From contig JBBHKE010002951.1 in the NCBI GenBank assembly GCA_037447655.1, forward strand, positions 119,618-183,617: 64,000 bases of DNA. The letters are read 5' to 3'. The notes below the pieces were generated by a model, which was not told where the DNA came from, did no database searches, and worked only from the letters and a program-made list of their open reading frames with translations. Made by a program: the position numbers and the translations under genes. The DNA comes from Zygnema cylindricum. Its lineage: Eukaryota; Streptophyta; Zygnematophyceae; Zygnematales; Zygnemataceae. Each line of letters starts with the position of its first letter. The first letter of the stretch is position 1. This document shows positions 48,753-58,087 of the stretch, piece by piece.

Positions 48753-49466
48753 AGGGTTTCGTAATTATTTAGATCTTAACACGTAGCCTATTTTAATTCA
48801 ACGGAATATTTAGACATAGATACAGTTGTAATGTACGGCCACGGAACATGCGAAACGGATACCGCGCATTTTGTTTCAAAGGCGAAACAAATATTGCGCA
48901 AGTATTTATGACGGCCACGATTGTAATCCGACTTCATCGGACGGCCACGAAGCATGCCGAGATCGCGGAATGAGTTTTCGGCCGTTTATGGTCGACGTCA
49001 CATTAACTGCCACGTGGCACAATCACATTGGATTTCGGTATCTCTGGGGATTCCGGGAACGAATCCAAAAATGACATGTGTCGACTTGTTGGCCATGTTG
49101 TACAATGGCCGTACACAAAGTACATCGGCACATGTACCTTTATGTACGAAACACTCTTATGATTGGTGCCGTACTTCAGTAGATAGAGTTTTAGAGAGAG
49201 ATAGGACTTAAAAACTTTTGATAGATTAGTCCCTCTCTCCCAGAGAGCTCCTGTACAAAAGGTAAACTTTGACCCTTCATAACTTACTGCTCAGGGAAGC
49301 AAATTTAGAGATTCTTTTTGCTATAGACTCACGAGAGTCTTGCCTTTACAGGGGTGTAGGAGGTTAGAGTTATTTTTTCTGCTAGGGTGGCAGTTATTCT
49401 TGCTGAAACACAAAGGGGTCAGGGTTATCCTAGAGGCTTCGTGTGAGGTGCCTACTTTGAGGTCCT

Positions 49467-50147
49467 ATGGAGGTCTCAGAGTTTCAGGTTATGGGCCCAC
49501 CATCTAGAGTGCCCATATTCAATGGATTTGGCTTCATATACTGGGAAAGTATGATGACAGGAGCTCTTTGTGAGAAACGGTTTTAGGGAATAGTGAGTGG
49601 AAGGGTAAGGCGTCCATCCAGTCTTGGGATACCTCCAGGGTTTACACAAGGCAGATTCACTAGAGATGCAGATTCATCTTCAGCAGAGGAGACAAAAGAA
49701 GGAGAGGTGGTGGACAAAGGAAAGGAGAAGGAGACAATCACACCAATAGCAACCGGTTCGGCATTCATGGCACATATTATGAGGAACTAGGAGAATGATA
49801 TCGATACGTGGGACTTTAACAATATGGCGGCTAAGCACTTCATCCTCCGCCATCTTACTCAAGGGCTTGCATCTCCCCATTTGCAGGTAGAGAGGGCATT
49901 CGATCTTTGGATGGCTCTCATAGAGATGTAACGAAGTGGTACGATTCAGCAACAACAGTTAGCTGATCAGAAAATTAAAGAGTATGTATACAAAGGGGGG
50001 AAGATGTTGGATTTTTGCAATGAGCTTGCTACACTTTTCATGGAACTAAAAAGTGCTGGAAAAGTATTTAGTGAAAAGGAAAAGGTTAATTTTTTACTGA
50101 TGAAGTTACCTGAGGAGTTCGAGAACATAGTAAACCGTGTGTAGGTC
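49467..50147 (+). pseudogene. Copia B gag, start codon inside the LTR
   Basis: ATG at 49467 lies in the LTR. MEVSEF leads in frame across the LTR end (49486) into QVMGPPSRVPIFNG. Codon 40 is TAG where copy A has TGG (EKQYWGIV). Further stops follow before FDLWMALIEM. The last part, KMLDFCNELATLF and VNFLLMKLPEEFENIVNRV, is the UBN2-type gag core. The zinc knuckle follows in the next frame entry. Confidence 0.8.
49487..49501 (+). promoter_or_regulatory. Copia B primer binding site, complementary to the initiator tRNA-Met anticodon arm
   Basis: GGTTATGGGCCCACC directly follows the LTR terminal CA. It is the reverse complement of the plant initiator tRNA-Met anticodon stem-loop (GGUGGGCCCAUAACC) over 15 nt, the same kind and length of site as the half-tRNA site of Drosophila copia. 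It also encodes gag residues V-M-G-P. The tRNA sequence is from general knowledge, not from this window. Confidence 0.8.
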
Positions 50148-51680
50148 TTGGCGGACTCAAGGTGGATTTGGAATTCAGTGGTAGGGAGGATTCTCGTTCG
50201 AGAGAATACAATTGAGATCCGAAGGGGAGGAAAGAGTGGGCAAGCTTTGGCAGCCGTGACTGATTGGAGAAAGAATGATTCTAGAAAACAGGTTGGAAAT
50301 TATCGAGGGGAGGTGCAGAAAAATCAGACCGAGGAGTTCGGACCAATGACGTCTAAAGGATTGTTCCATTTTTGTAAGAAACCCGGGAACTATATGGCTG
50401 AATGCACTAAGCTAACCGAGCTTCGATTAAAGGAGGGGCAGACTGGTGGACCCACGAGAGGAAAGAAAAAGGCCTTTGTGACACAGGTACATGAGGCGGA
50501 ATCCAAGGACGACAACGATGAACTCCTATTGGATGAGGAGTTGGAAGCGAAAAACGAGGTCGAAATTCCACAAAAGCAGAAATGTGCTTTCGATGGATTG
50601 AAAAGTGAAGCAGGCTGGATCGTAGATTCAGGTGCATCTATGCACATGTGTAAAGATAAACACGTGTTCACTAAGATAAGAAAGATTCCCATCGTAGAGA
50701 TAGAGTACGGGGATGGGAGGATAGTCACTACTACTCTTGTAGGATCGGTAGTTGTAAAAGTCTTAGTAGAAAGAAAGACATCTATAATTACATTCTTCGA
50801 TGTGTTGTATATTCCGGAGCTGAACAAAAACCTCATCTCTACGTTTGTATTAGATGATAAGGGTTTTGATAGTAGCACTAGGAAAGGAGTCTTTACTGCT
50901 AGTTTTGAGAAGGAAGTTTATTTCACTGCTGAAAAAGGTAGCCAAGGGATGTTTAGGCTGATTTTAAGCAATGAAAAGAAGAAACTTTACTATGCTGGTA
51001 TTCATGATATAATGTTGTGGCATAAGAGGCTTGGGCATGTGAATCTAGATAAATTAAGAGAGATGAAAAAGATGGGAGTAGTGGAAGGGATTCAGTTCGG
51101 TGAAAGTGAGAATCTAAGTGATTGTAGTGGATGTGCTAAAGGTAAAGCACACAGGTTACCCTTCCCAAAAACTGCCACCTATAAGGGAGAAAAGATTCTA
51201 GAATTAGTACACACAGATATATGGGGGCCGGCCAGAGTGCCATCACCCGGGGGGAAGAGATTTATGATGACTATCAGTGATGATTGGTCTCGCTATTCCA
51301 GGGTGTATTTTTTGAAAAATAACTCAAAGGCTCAGGAATGTTTTAAACAATATAAAGCATGGAGTGAAAAACTCCATGAAACCTCAATCAAGAGAGTAAG
51401 GAGTGACAATGGTGGAGTGTATACCTCTTACCTGTTTGAGGATTTTGTGAGAGAAGATGGAGTGCAACACCAAAAGACAGTTTCTGAAAATCCTGAGCAG
51501 AATGGTGTAGCCGAAAGATTAAATAGAACACTGAGTGATAGTGCTAAGAGTATGCTGTCAGATAAGAATATAGAAAAGAAGTTTTGGGCCGAAGCAATGA
51601 ACTGTGCAAATTATCTCAAAAATAAAGTTCTTACTTCAGCAGTAAAAGGCCAAACACCCTATGAGAGATGGACAGGCTGA
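50148..51680 (+). pseudogene. Copia B gag end, protease and integrase (510-codon frame)
   Basis: The longest open frame in the window. Residues about 65-85 hold a degenerate zinc knuckle (FHFCKKPGNYMAEC): compared with copy A, the first Cys is Phe and the His is Asn. The protease GWIVDSGASMHMC (about residue 160) has an intact DSG. The integrase has HHCC (WHKRLGHVNLDKL, CSGCAKGKAH) and the catalytic core (HTDIWGPARVP, RSDNGGVYTSYL, PEQNGVAERLNR) with D, D and E present. It stops at TGA in TPYERWTG-stop. The 5' end of the listed frame is only an upstream open stretch, so no true start is implied. The element lacks RT. Confidence 0.9.
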
Positions 51681-52375
51681 AAATCAAATGTTTCACACTT
51701 AAAGGTTTTCGGTAGTCAAGTGTTCAGTTTAGACACACATTGGTCAAACTAGAAGTTAGACCCAAAAGAAAAACCAGGATATCTACTAGGATATGATGAA
51801 AATGTAAAATGATATAGGGTCTACGATCTCAAAAGAGAGAATATTATCCTAGTGAAGCATCTAGTGGTTATGGATGAAGGAAAATCTATAGATCCCTTTA
51901 AGCATACAAAGACAGTCAAAATCAGATTTGAGTCAGAAAATTCTGATGACTATGAGCTTCCTAACTATCCAGGATTTAAAGAAGATGATGATCTTGCACG
52001 TACAGATCAGATCGAGAAGGACCCAAATGTGGAACCCCTAGTAGTAACTTAACCGAAGCGGAAGACGTGGTGGAAATCCACCCGGAATAAAAGGATATGG
52101 GAGAAGTAGAAACTGTTCGGAAGAATCCAAAAGAACCATCTATTCCGGCAACCGAGTTTGAGGGAGGAAGAAGAAGCATGAAAAGAGTGGAAGAGAGACA
52201 TTTGACAATAAGGTATCCAAACTGTCTCACCCTGATGAACCTCAAACTTATAATGAGGCAATGACTTGTTCTGAAAGAAACCGGTGGAAGACAGCCATTA
52301 ACGAGGAGATAGCCTCAATTATGGCTGCCGATACATGGGAATTGGTGGATTGTCCTTCGATAGGAAGCCAATTGG
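51681..52375 (+). pseudogene. Copia B integrase C-terminus and RT start (decayed)
   Basis: It continues the frame with stops: HLKVFGSQVFSLDTHW, GYLLGYDENVK, VKHLVVMDEGKSIDPFKHTK, KLSHPDEPQTYNEAM, RWKTAINEEIASIMAADTWELV. It ends at the deletion junction in the block that should lead into the KPIGCKW motif. Confidence 0.85.
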
Positions 52376-52978
52376 GCACATGTACCTTTATGTACGATAC
52401 ACTCTTATGATTGGTGCCGTACTTCAGTAGATAGATTTTTAGAGAGAGATAGGTCTTAAAAACTTTTGATAGATTAGACCATCTCTCCCAGAGAGCTCCT
52501 GTACAAAAGGTCAACTTTGACTCTTCATAACTTACTGCTCAGTAGAGCAAATTCAGAGATTCATTTTGCTATAGACTCAAGGGAGTCTTACCTTTACAAA
52601 GGTGAAGGTGGTCAGAGTTTTTTTCTGTCAGGGTGGCATTTATTCTTGCTGAAACACAAAAGGGTCAGGGTTATCCTAGAGGCTTCGTGTGAGCTGCCTA
52701 CTTTGAGGTCCTATGGAGGTCTCAGAGTTTCACCGGTCGAGGGTTCGAGTACTGCCAAACTCAACCTTTTGTTGAGAGTGACTTAATCACTCTTTAGTCC
52801 TTCCCATGGAGCTGAGGCAGCCATGGTTCCATCGCTCTCCCTCTCCTTCAATGACTACAACAAGTATGGGGGCGAGAGAAAAGAGATGGAGGCAAGCTAC
52901 CTACATTTTCTTTGTATGTTTTCCGCTAATTAATTTAGACCTAGAAAATACAATAAAACTACTTATTTCAACAGAGTG

Positions 52979-53379
52979 GCCAAAGCTTGAGTGAGGTGCC
53001 TCAGAATGAAGTTCTTGGCAGCCATGTTTACATCCTCCCACATTTGAGTATCGTTCTCCACGCTCTTCACAAGCGCCGCTCCCGGGACTGTGGCAATAGG
53101 GGTGAGGGGTGTCTCCTTCCCTTTTCCCTTTTCGGACACACTACTGTCCCCATCATCTGTCTCCTCCGTTGAGGCAGCCATTGTTGCAGCAAACCTTACT
53201 CTTCCAAATCTTGGTGGAGTTCCCGAAGGTAGACGTTTCACTGGTCCACTGACGATACCCCAGTATTGTTTTTCGCACAAAGCTCCCATCATCAAGGCTT
53301 CCCAATAGATTAACCCAGATCCATTGAAGGTGGGCACCCTAGAGGGTGGGCCCATAACTTGCAATTATGTGTCCTCCAT
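52979..53379 (-). pseudogene. Copia A gag, N-terminal part, start codon in the LTR
   Basis: ATG at 53379 in the 5' LTR reads M-E-D-T-stop-L-Q: a TAA at codon 5 is a change from ACA (3' LTR, 42681) and AAA (solo LTR). Beyond it runs QVMGPPSRVPTFNGSGLIYW, the acidic SEKGKGKETPLTP linker and AAKNFILRHLTQALA, where the solo LTR interrupts it. It is homologous to gag of B and C. Confidence 0.85.
53345..53358 (-). promoter_or_regulatory. Copia A primer binding site, complementary to the initiator tRNA-Met anticodon arm
   Basis: One nucleotide (A) separates the LTR end TTGCA from GTTATGGGCCCACC, which pairs with the plant initiator tRNA-Met anticodon arm over 14 nt. In Drosophila copia the primer is the tRNA fragment cut after nt 39, and pairing here would begin at that base. 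The site lies inside the gag frame. Confidence 0.8.
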
Positions 53380-54080
53380 TGGACAACAGAATACAGGAAG
53401 CCTTTAGATAGTATTTAACTAACCCACTTAAAGCCACAACCATTGCTACCCAAGAAGACAAACTGAGAATTTGACTGCACCCCTATGCAGCATGGGCTTC
53501 TCTAAGTACGTAGCAAAAAGAATTAATGAAAACGGCCAACAAGCCGATAAGTTATGAGGCGGCAAATAATGCCAATTTATACAAAGCTATCTTAGAGAGA
53601 GGTGACTATCTACCAAAATTTCCTAAGTCTTAAACCTCTCTCACAACACCTATCTCCTGAAGTACGAACCAATCATATTACTGTAAAGTACATAAAGGTA
53701 CTACGGCCGATGTCCTTTCTGTACGGCCGGTGTACGACAAGGCTACTGAGTGGACGCGTGTCACTTTTTCACTCGTTGTTATATTCTTCGGAATTCTCGC
53801 GACCGACTGTCATCTTTCCACGCGGCGCCACGTCATGCCATGTCCATAAAATCCAAAGTGACCATTCTGCGATCTCGGCGATGATGTGCGCCGTCGATTA
53901 AATCTGACATTGAATGTCGACCGTTTAAAACAAATGTCCGTTTCATTTGTTTCGTGCGAAATGGCGTTCGCACTAAACCTTAACAAGTTTTATGTCCGTT
54001 CGTTCATATTTCAGTTAAATGGTTTTTGTATTATACAATAGTTTAAATACTAATGAAACCCTATATCTCCTAACAGACTT

Positions 54081-54160
54081 CTATGACAGACTGGTTAGAG
54101 CTAACGGCTACGCCGCGCTCTGCCGGTCGGGGGTTCGAGTCCTGTCGGACTCAACCTTTT
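54081..54160 (+). other. tRNA-like sequence in the 5' LTR of Copia A (antisense to the element)
   Basis: A-box-like TGGTTAGAGCTAACGG (54092-54107), exact B-box consensus GGTTCGAGTCC (54132-54142), and a TTTT run at 54157-54160 that could end a Pol III transcript. The spacing between boxes is about 25-40 bp, as in tRNA genes. The acceptor stem does not pair (CGGACTC on the 3' side has no partner), so it is not a functional tRNA. Confidence 0.55.
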
Positions 54161-54365
54161 GTTAAGAGTGACTTAAGTCACACTTTAATCCTTCCTATGG
54201 TGCCGAGGCAGCCATGGCTCCATCGCTCTCTCTCTCCTTCAGTGACTACAACAAGTATGGGGGCAAGAGAGAAGAGATGGAGGTAGGCTGCCTACATTTT
54301 CTTTATATGTTTCCGCTAATTAGTTTTAGACCTAGAAAATACAACAAAAAATACTTATTTCAACA

Positions 54366-55487
54366 TCCCAAAAACAATTGTTCACTTTTAAGAAAACTGG
54401 ATTTTGACAGTTTTCCATATAATTTTCTTTCCCCTAACATTTTCAACACTTTCCTCAAATGAATTACATGTTGTGTTTTAGACTCGCTCTAAATTAGAAT
54501 ATCATCTATAAACACCTGAACAAACTCATCTATAAAATTTGAAAAGGTTTTGTTAAATAATCTTTAGTAAGTAGGTGGTGTATTCGTTAAGCCAAAAAAC
54601 ATCATTATCCATTCAAAATGACCAACCCTAGTACTGAAAGCAGTTTTATCAACATCCACAGTTTTTATTGGCATCTGATTGAAACCACTACGCAGATTAA
54701 TCAACAAAATTACTTTAGCACCTTTTAAACGATATCCCAAATCACGATTAAAGGTAATAGATACTTATCTTTCACCGTAATCTTGTTCAGACTATAATAG
54801 TTGACACATATTCTCAACGTTCCATCCTTATTTTTGACAAAGAGAACCGGTGTTCCGTATGGTGATTTGCTGGGCTGAATAATTCTTTTATGTAGAAGCT
54901 CCGTGATTTGTTTTTTTAACTTTTTTTGCTCAAAGAAATTATGTTTATAAATTCCTGTGACAAGAGGATTACATCCAGGTTCCAAGTTAATAACATGTTC
55001 CTCATCAATGAAGGTGGCCTCCGTGAGGGTAAGTCATTTGGGAAAACATCTCGAAATTGAATATTCAAATTTTTAACAGCAACATCAGATATATTAATGC
55101 CAGTTACAAAATCAGATTTGTGTTTTTCAAGATTTTTAGTGGTGTTTGATTTAAGAATAACTTAAATGGTAGTGTTTTCTCCCCCCATTCATCATTAAAT
55201 GCCTCAGTTACTAATAATAAGAAAACATGATTTGTTTTATATTTAAATGCTTTTTATATTGTTTAGCAAAAATCAAACCTTACACTCATAATTTGGTTAT
55301 GTTATTAATATGATTCATATGTAACTTTTTCGAAGGTAATTGTTGCAAAACCTTCCAACCATTTTTAAAATTCACTCTCAATGTGTTAGTTTCCCAATTA
55401 ATTTGAGGGTTATGTTTTGTTAACCAAGGCTTTCCCAATATTAGCTCCTTACTATTCAAATAGGATATTATGTTTTTAGTGGGAGTT
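54366..55487 (-). pseudogene. Gypsy G2, 5' part: protease end and reverse transcriptase
   Basis: Minus strand: retropepsin tail (KELILGKPWLTKHNPQINW), RT fingers at 54725-54985 ([54 protein letters not shown]), then the palm (INLRSGFNQMPI, TAFSTRVGHFEW and FIDDILI near 54500, with the catalytic DD). Stops occur after TPPTY and DILI. It continues at 42680 beyond Copia A. Confidence 0.88.
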
Positions 55488-55980
55488 ATGTTGGATATCT
55501 AGGCAGTTAGTGATTCATTGACAGCTCACAAGTGTATATATAGGAATGAGCTTTGTTAGGAATATATCATCAATGCTTAGCATGAAAAGTAGGGACCGAA
55601 GATGTAAACTTTTAGGGTTGCCGATTAGGTCATGCATTTGGGTAAATGTGTTTATTGGTATACTTTTCTTTATTTAATGTTTATGTGAGATTGCACTCTT
55701 TTGTTATTATTTATTTATGTTGTTTTATATATGTTTGATATGCATTGTTTATGCATTTGTCCTAGGGTTTGTTTATGTCGATTATTCCATCAAACCTTAG
55801 ATGTTGTCATAGGGTTTATTTATGTTGATTATTCCATGAAACCCTAAATGTTGTTTGTTGCGTCTGTGTACGCATATGGAGGATGTATTTCAAATGATTG
55901 TTCATTGGCCTAGCTTCGCTTAGCTTTTTGCATGATAGTTTGGGTGGCTTCTGCGGTCTATTTTAGACCAAAGAACAACA
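55488..55980. other. AT-rich insert between two Gypsy remnants, LTR-like ends
   Basis: About 490 bp starting TGTTGGATAT and ending AACAACA, which fits an LTR (TG...CA). It sits exactly between G2 protease and the cut RT of G4. The flanks (AGTTA and TCTCA) do not form a target-site duplication. It contains two GGGTTTRTTTATGT-ATTATTCCAT repeats near 55764-55850. The identity is not established. Confidence 0.45.
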
Positions 55981-57592
55981 TCTCATCTTGTACATCCGAT
56001 TTGCCGGGGGTACCGCTCCGGGAACAAGCTCTATCTTATGGTCTGCTTCGCGCTTCGGAAGCAAGCCTCCTGGGAGCTTGGGGGGAAAGACATCAACATA
56101 CTCCTCGAGAAGTTTTGTCACGACTTCCGGGCCTCTATGGAAGTCTTTCTGATGTCGTCACTCGCTTTCGAGTCAAAGTCGGGGTCCTTCTTACTCCATT
56201 CTTTCGCAATCCCCTCCTTCCCTTCCTCCATAGGTTGGACAACCGCCATACCAATTGTCTCCCCCTTCCTGAGTGCCCTCTTAAGCTGTAAGGCCGAAAG
56301 CAGGCGTCCCTCTTCCGATCCCTTACCAACCGCTCCCACCTTTACCTCAAACTCTTTTTCACCTTTTCTAACCCTCATGTCGCCATTTCTCCAATCGATC
56401 GTCGGGTTCCACTTTTGCAGCCACGATTTCCCCAAGATTACTTCATGGTCTCCAAGCATAAATACATGAAGAGTGTCAAACCACTGGAACTTCAGAATTC
56501 CGACGCGTAACCTCGGAGTACGATGAGTAATGGATAGAGAACTTTCGTCAGCCAATTGCACTGACTGACAATCCGTTATCACCACGAGAGGAAGTTTAAA
56601 CTTTTTCACCGTCATCTCGTTTATCAAGTTCCCCGATGCCCTGGAGTCCACCATGAAGGTAGCTGCGCTCACTCTGATTCGACCCTGAAATATTAAAGGA
56701 TCTCCTCCCTCACTCGCAAACCTTATGACGTTAAGCTTGCCCTTCTTAGGACCTCTCCTTTTTGGGCATTCTCGAGCCATATGATCTGGGGAACCTCACT
56801 GGAAACATAAGTCGTTTTGCTTCCTCCGTTGGAGCTCCTCGGGTGAAAAGTCATTGGTCTTGGCCTACGAAGTCTTCTTCTTCTTCCGCAGCACGTTGAC
56901 CACCTCCTTATCCTCATAAATCGCGCCGAGCTCCATGGGGGTTGGACCATGAGTCATATTTTCCCGAGGGAGCCATTGTTCCACATCCCTACGAATGGGG
57001 GCTTTTAGCCCTTTCACGTAACAATCCACGGCTTCGTCCTCCGTCATCGTGGGTATTTGAACTTTATATTCCAAGAACCGCTACGTGTACTCCAACACCG
57101 ATGTACGTTGCTTCAAAACTACAATTTTATCCCTTGCAGCCTTAACTGTATAGACGGGTTGCCGAGAGTCACGAAGGAGCTGATTGAAAAGGGTTTAATC
57201 AGACGGTATCTCCTCGTTTACGACCATCGTCCTCCACAATGCTCCCGCTGCCTCTTTAAGAAGACCACCCGCATAATGAATCTTCTCACGATCCAACAGG
57301 CTAGGGAAATTCTCAAGGTAATTCACAATGGAGAATAGCCACGCATCAAGGTTCTTGTGTCTGGCTTGGTCAAACTCATCGGAAAGTCTTAAATTGGGTC
57401 TCCTTAAGTCTCTCTCCATGCCTTTGTGAGGTTGTTCACCAGACGAGATTCCAAGATTGCGACGGTGTTACTCAATTTAGCATTCTGTAATCGGACATTT
57501 TCGAACTCCCGAAAAACTTGCGCTAACATTTCCGGGGTAGATACGTCGTGTTCTCCCATGTCGTTGAGTCACGAGGGATAGCTCTGATACCA
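55981..57592 (-). pseudogene. Gypsy element G4: gag, protease and RT start
   Basis: From the primer site downward: gag (57195-57419, DEFDQARHKNLDAWLFSIVNYL; 56865-57074, MTEDEAVDCYVKGLKAPIRR), then 56118-56780 with a CCHC remnant (ARECPKRRGPKK) and retropepsin (TFMVDSRASGNLINEMTV, VILGKSWLQKWNPTIDW). The catalytic DSG has become DSR. Near 56000 the RT begins (KIELVPGAVPPANRMYKMR) and is cut at 55980. It is a Gypsy family distinct from G1/G2 and possibly the same as G3. Confidence 0.85.
57581..57592 (-). promoter_or_regulatory. Primer binding site of Gypsy G4 (full tRNA-Met type)
   Basis: TGGTATCAGAGC, the common plant PBS complementary to the 3' end of initiator tRNA-Met, lies one base inside the LTR end (...TTTTACA). 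It marks the LTR/internal boundary and contrasts with the half-tRNA sites of the Copia elements. Confidence 0.92.
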
Positions 57593-57593
57593 A

Positions 57594-58087
57594 TGTAAAA
57601 GGAAAAAATAGTAACCCACAACACACTATAATGCACAACGGAAAGACTCCAAAGATCTCTCCGTAGCAACAGCAAGAGCACAGAACACTCACAGATAAAG
57701 GTCAAGTTTTATTAATCGGGAGGAAGATTACAAGTTGACAGCTCACTGCAAAGGTCTACTCAAAGTGTCTGTCTTTTGACTACGTCTGCTCCACTATTTA
57801 AACTAACTAGCTGCTAGTCAACCTAATACTGTACAAGTGTACACGTGGACCTTCACGGTCAACCGAGATCTATCCAAAATATCTTTCTAGAACTATACAG
57901 TTAAATCTACATACTGCGGCGTTGCTAAACTGCTACGCTACATTGCTATGCTGCGCTACGCTATTCTACTAAGTTTCTATGCAAGTATATTGCGCTGGTT
58001 TGGAATCGCAATTGCGCTGCTCTACAACCGCAACTATAGCAATCTGGTCTCTAGCCCTTAAGTACTCAACTATGTAACCCTGTTACA
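57594..58087 (-). mobile_element. 5' LTR of Gypsy G4 (494 bp)
   Basis: In element orientation it starts TGTAACAGGG and ends CTTTTACA (5-bp inverted termini TGTAA/TTACA), next to the PBS. The end with GTCTCTAGCCCTTAA...CTGTTACATCTCCCC is repeated at 58222-58275. The outer flank GGAGGGGAGA looks like a polypurine tract, as if another copy once lay to the right. Confidence 0.8.

Larger units (their letters stand above)
48455..52732 (+). mobile_element. Copia element B, internally deleted
   Basis: It starts TGTAGAAATAAAAGG, ends CAGAGTTTCA and is flanked by the TSD CCGGT (48450-48454 and 52733-52737). The 5' LTR is 48455-49486 (1032 bp). The 3' LTR is only its last 357 bp (from about 52376). Gag, protease and integrase remain. 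RT, RNase H and the first two thirds of the 3' LTR are missing at a junction with GG microhomology (AATTGG|GCACATG). The intact TSDs show the deletion happened after insertion. Confidence 0.92.
47648..52973 (-). mobile_element. Solo LTR of the Copia A family, split by Copia B
   Basis: Its two parts, 47648-48454 and 52738-52973, together make one A-family LTR (about 1.04 kb), starting TGTTGAAATA and ending TTGCA in element orientation. It is flanked by the TSD GAGTG (47643-47647 and 52974-52978) inside the gag of Copia A. No internal coding region remains, so the rest was probably removed by LTR-LTR recombination. Copia B then inserted into its tRNA-like segment. Confidence 0.92.
42681..54365 (-). 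mobile_element. Copia element A, with nested solo LTR and Copia B
   Basis: The LTRs are 42681-43687 (3' LTR, 1007 bp) and 53360-54365 (5' LTR, 1006 bp). In element orientation they start TGTTGAAATA and end in TTGCA, flanked by the TSD TCCCA. The polypurine tract AAAATAAGGGGAG directly precedes the 3' LTR. Pol order on the minus strand is gag, protease, integrase, reverse transcriptase, RNase H, the Ty1/Copia order. The host is the RT of Gypsy G2. Subtracting the nested DNA (47648-52973 and one GAGTG) leaves an element of about 6.35 kb. Multiple stops and frameshifts make it inactive. Confidence 0.92.

Noticed and set aside
48455-52732. Copia B as an active autonomous element
   Set aside because: Gag has a nonsense codon at position 40, RT and RNase H are deleted and the 3' LTR is truncated.
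54081-54153. Functional tRNA gene
   Set aside because: B box and spacing fit, but the acceptor stem does not pair and the anticodon stem is poor. It is kept only as tRNA-like.
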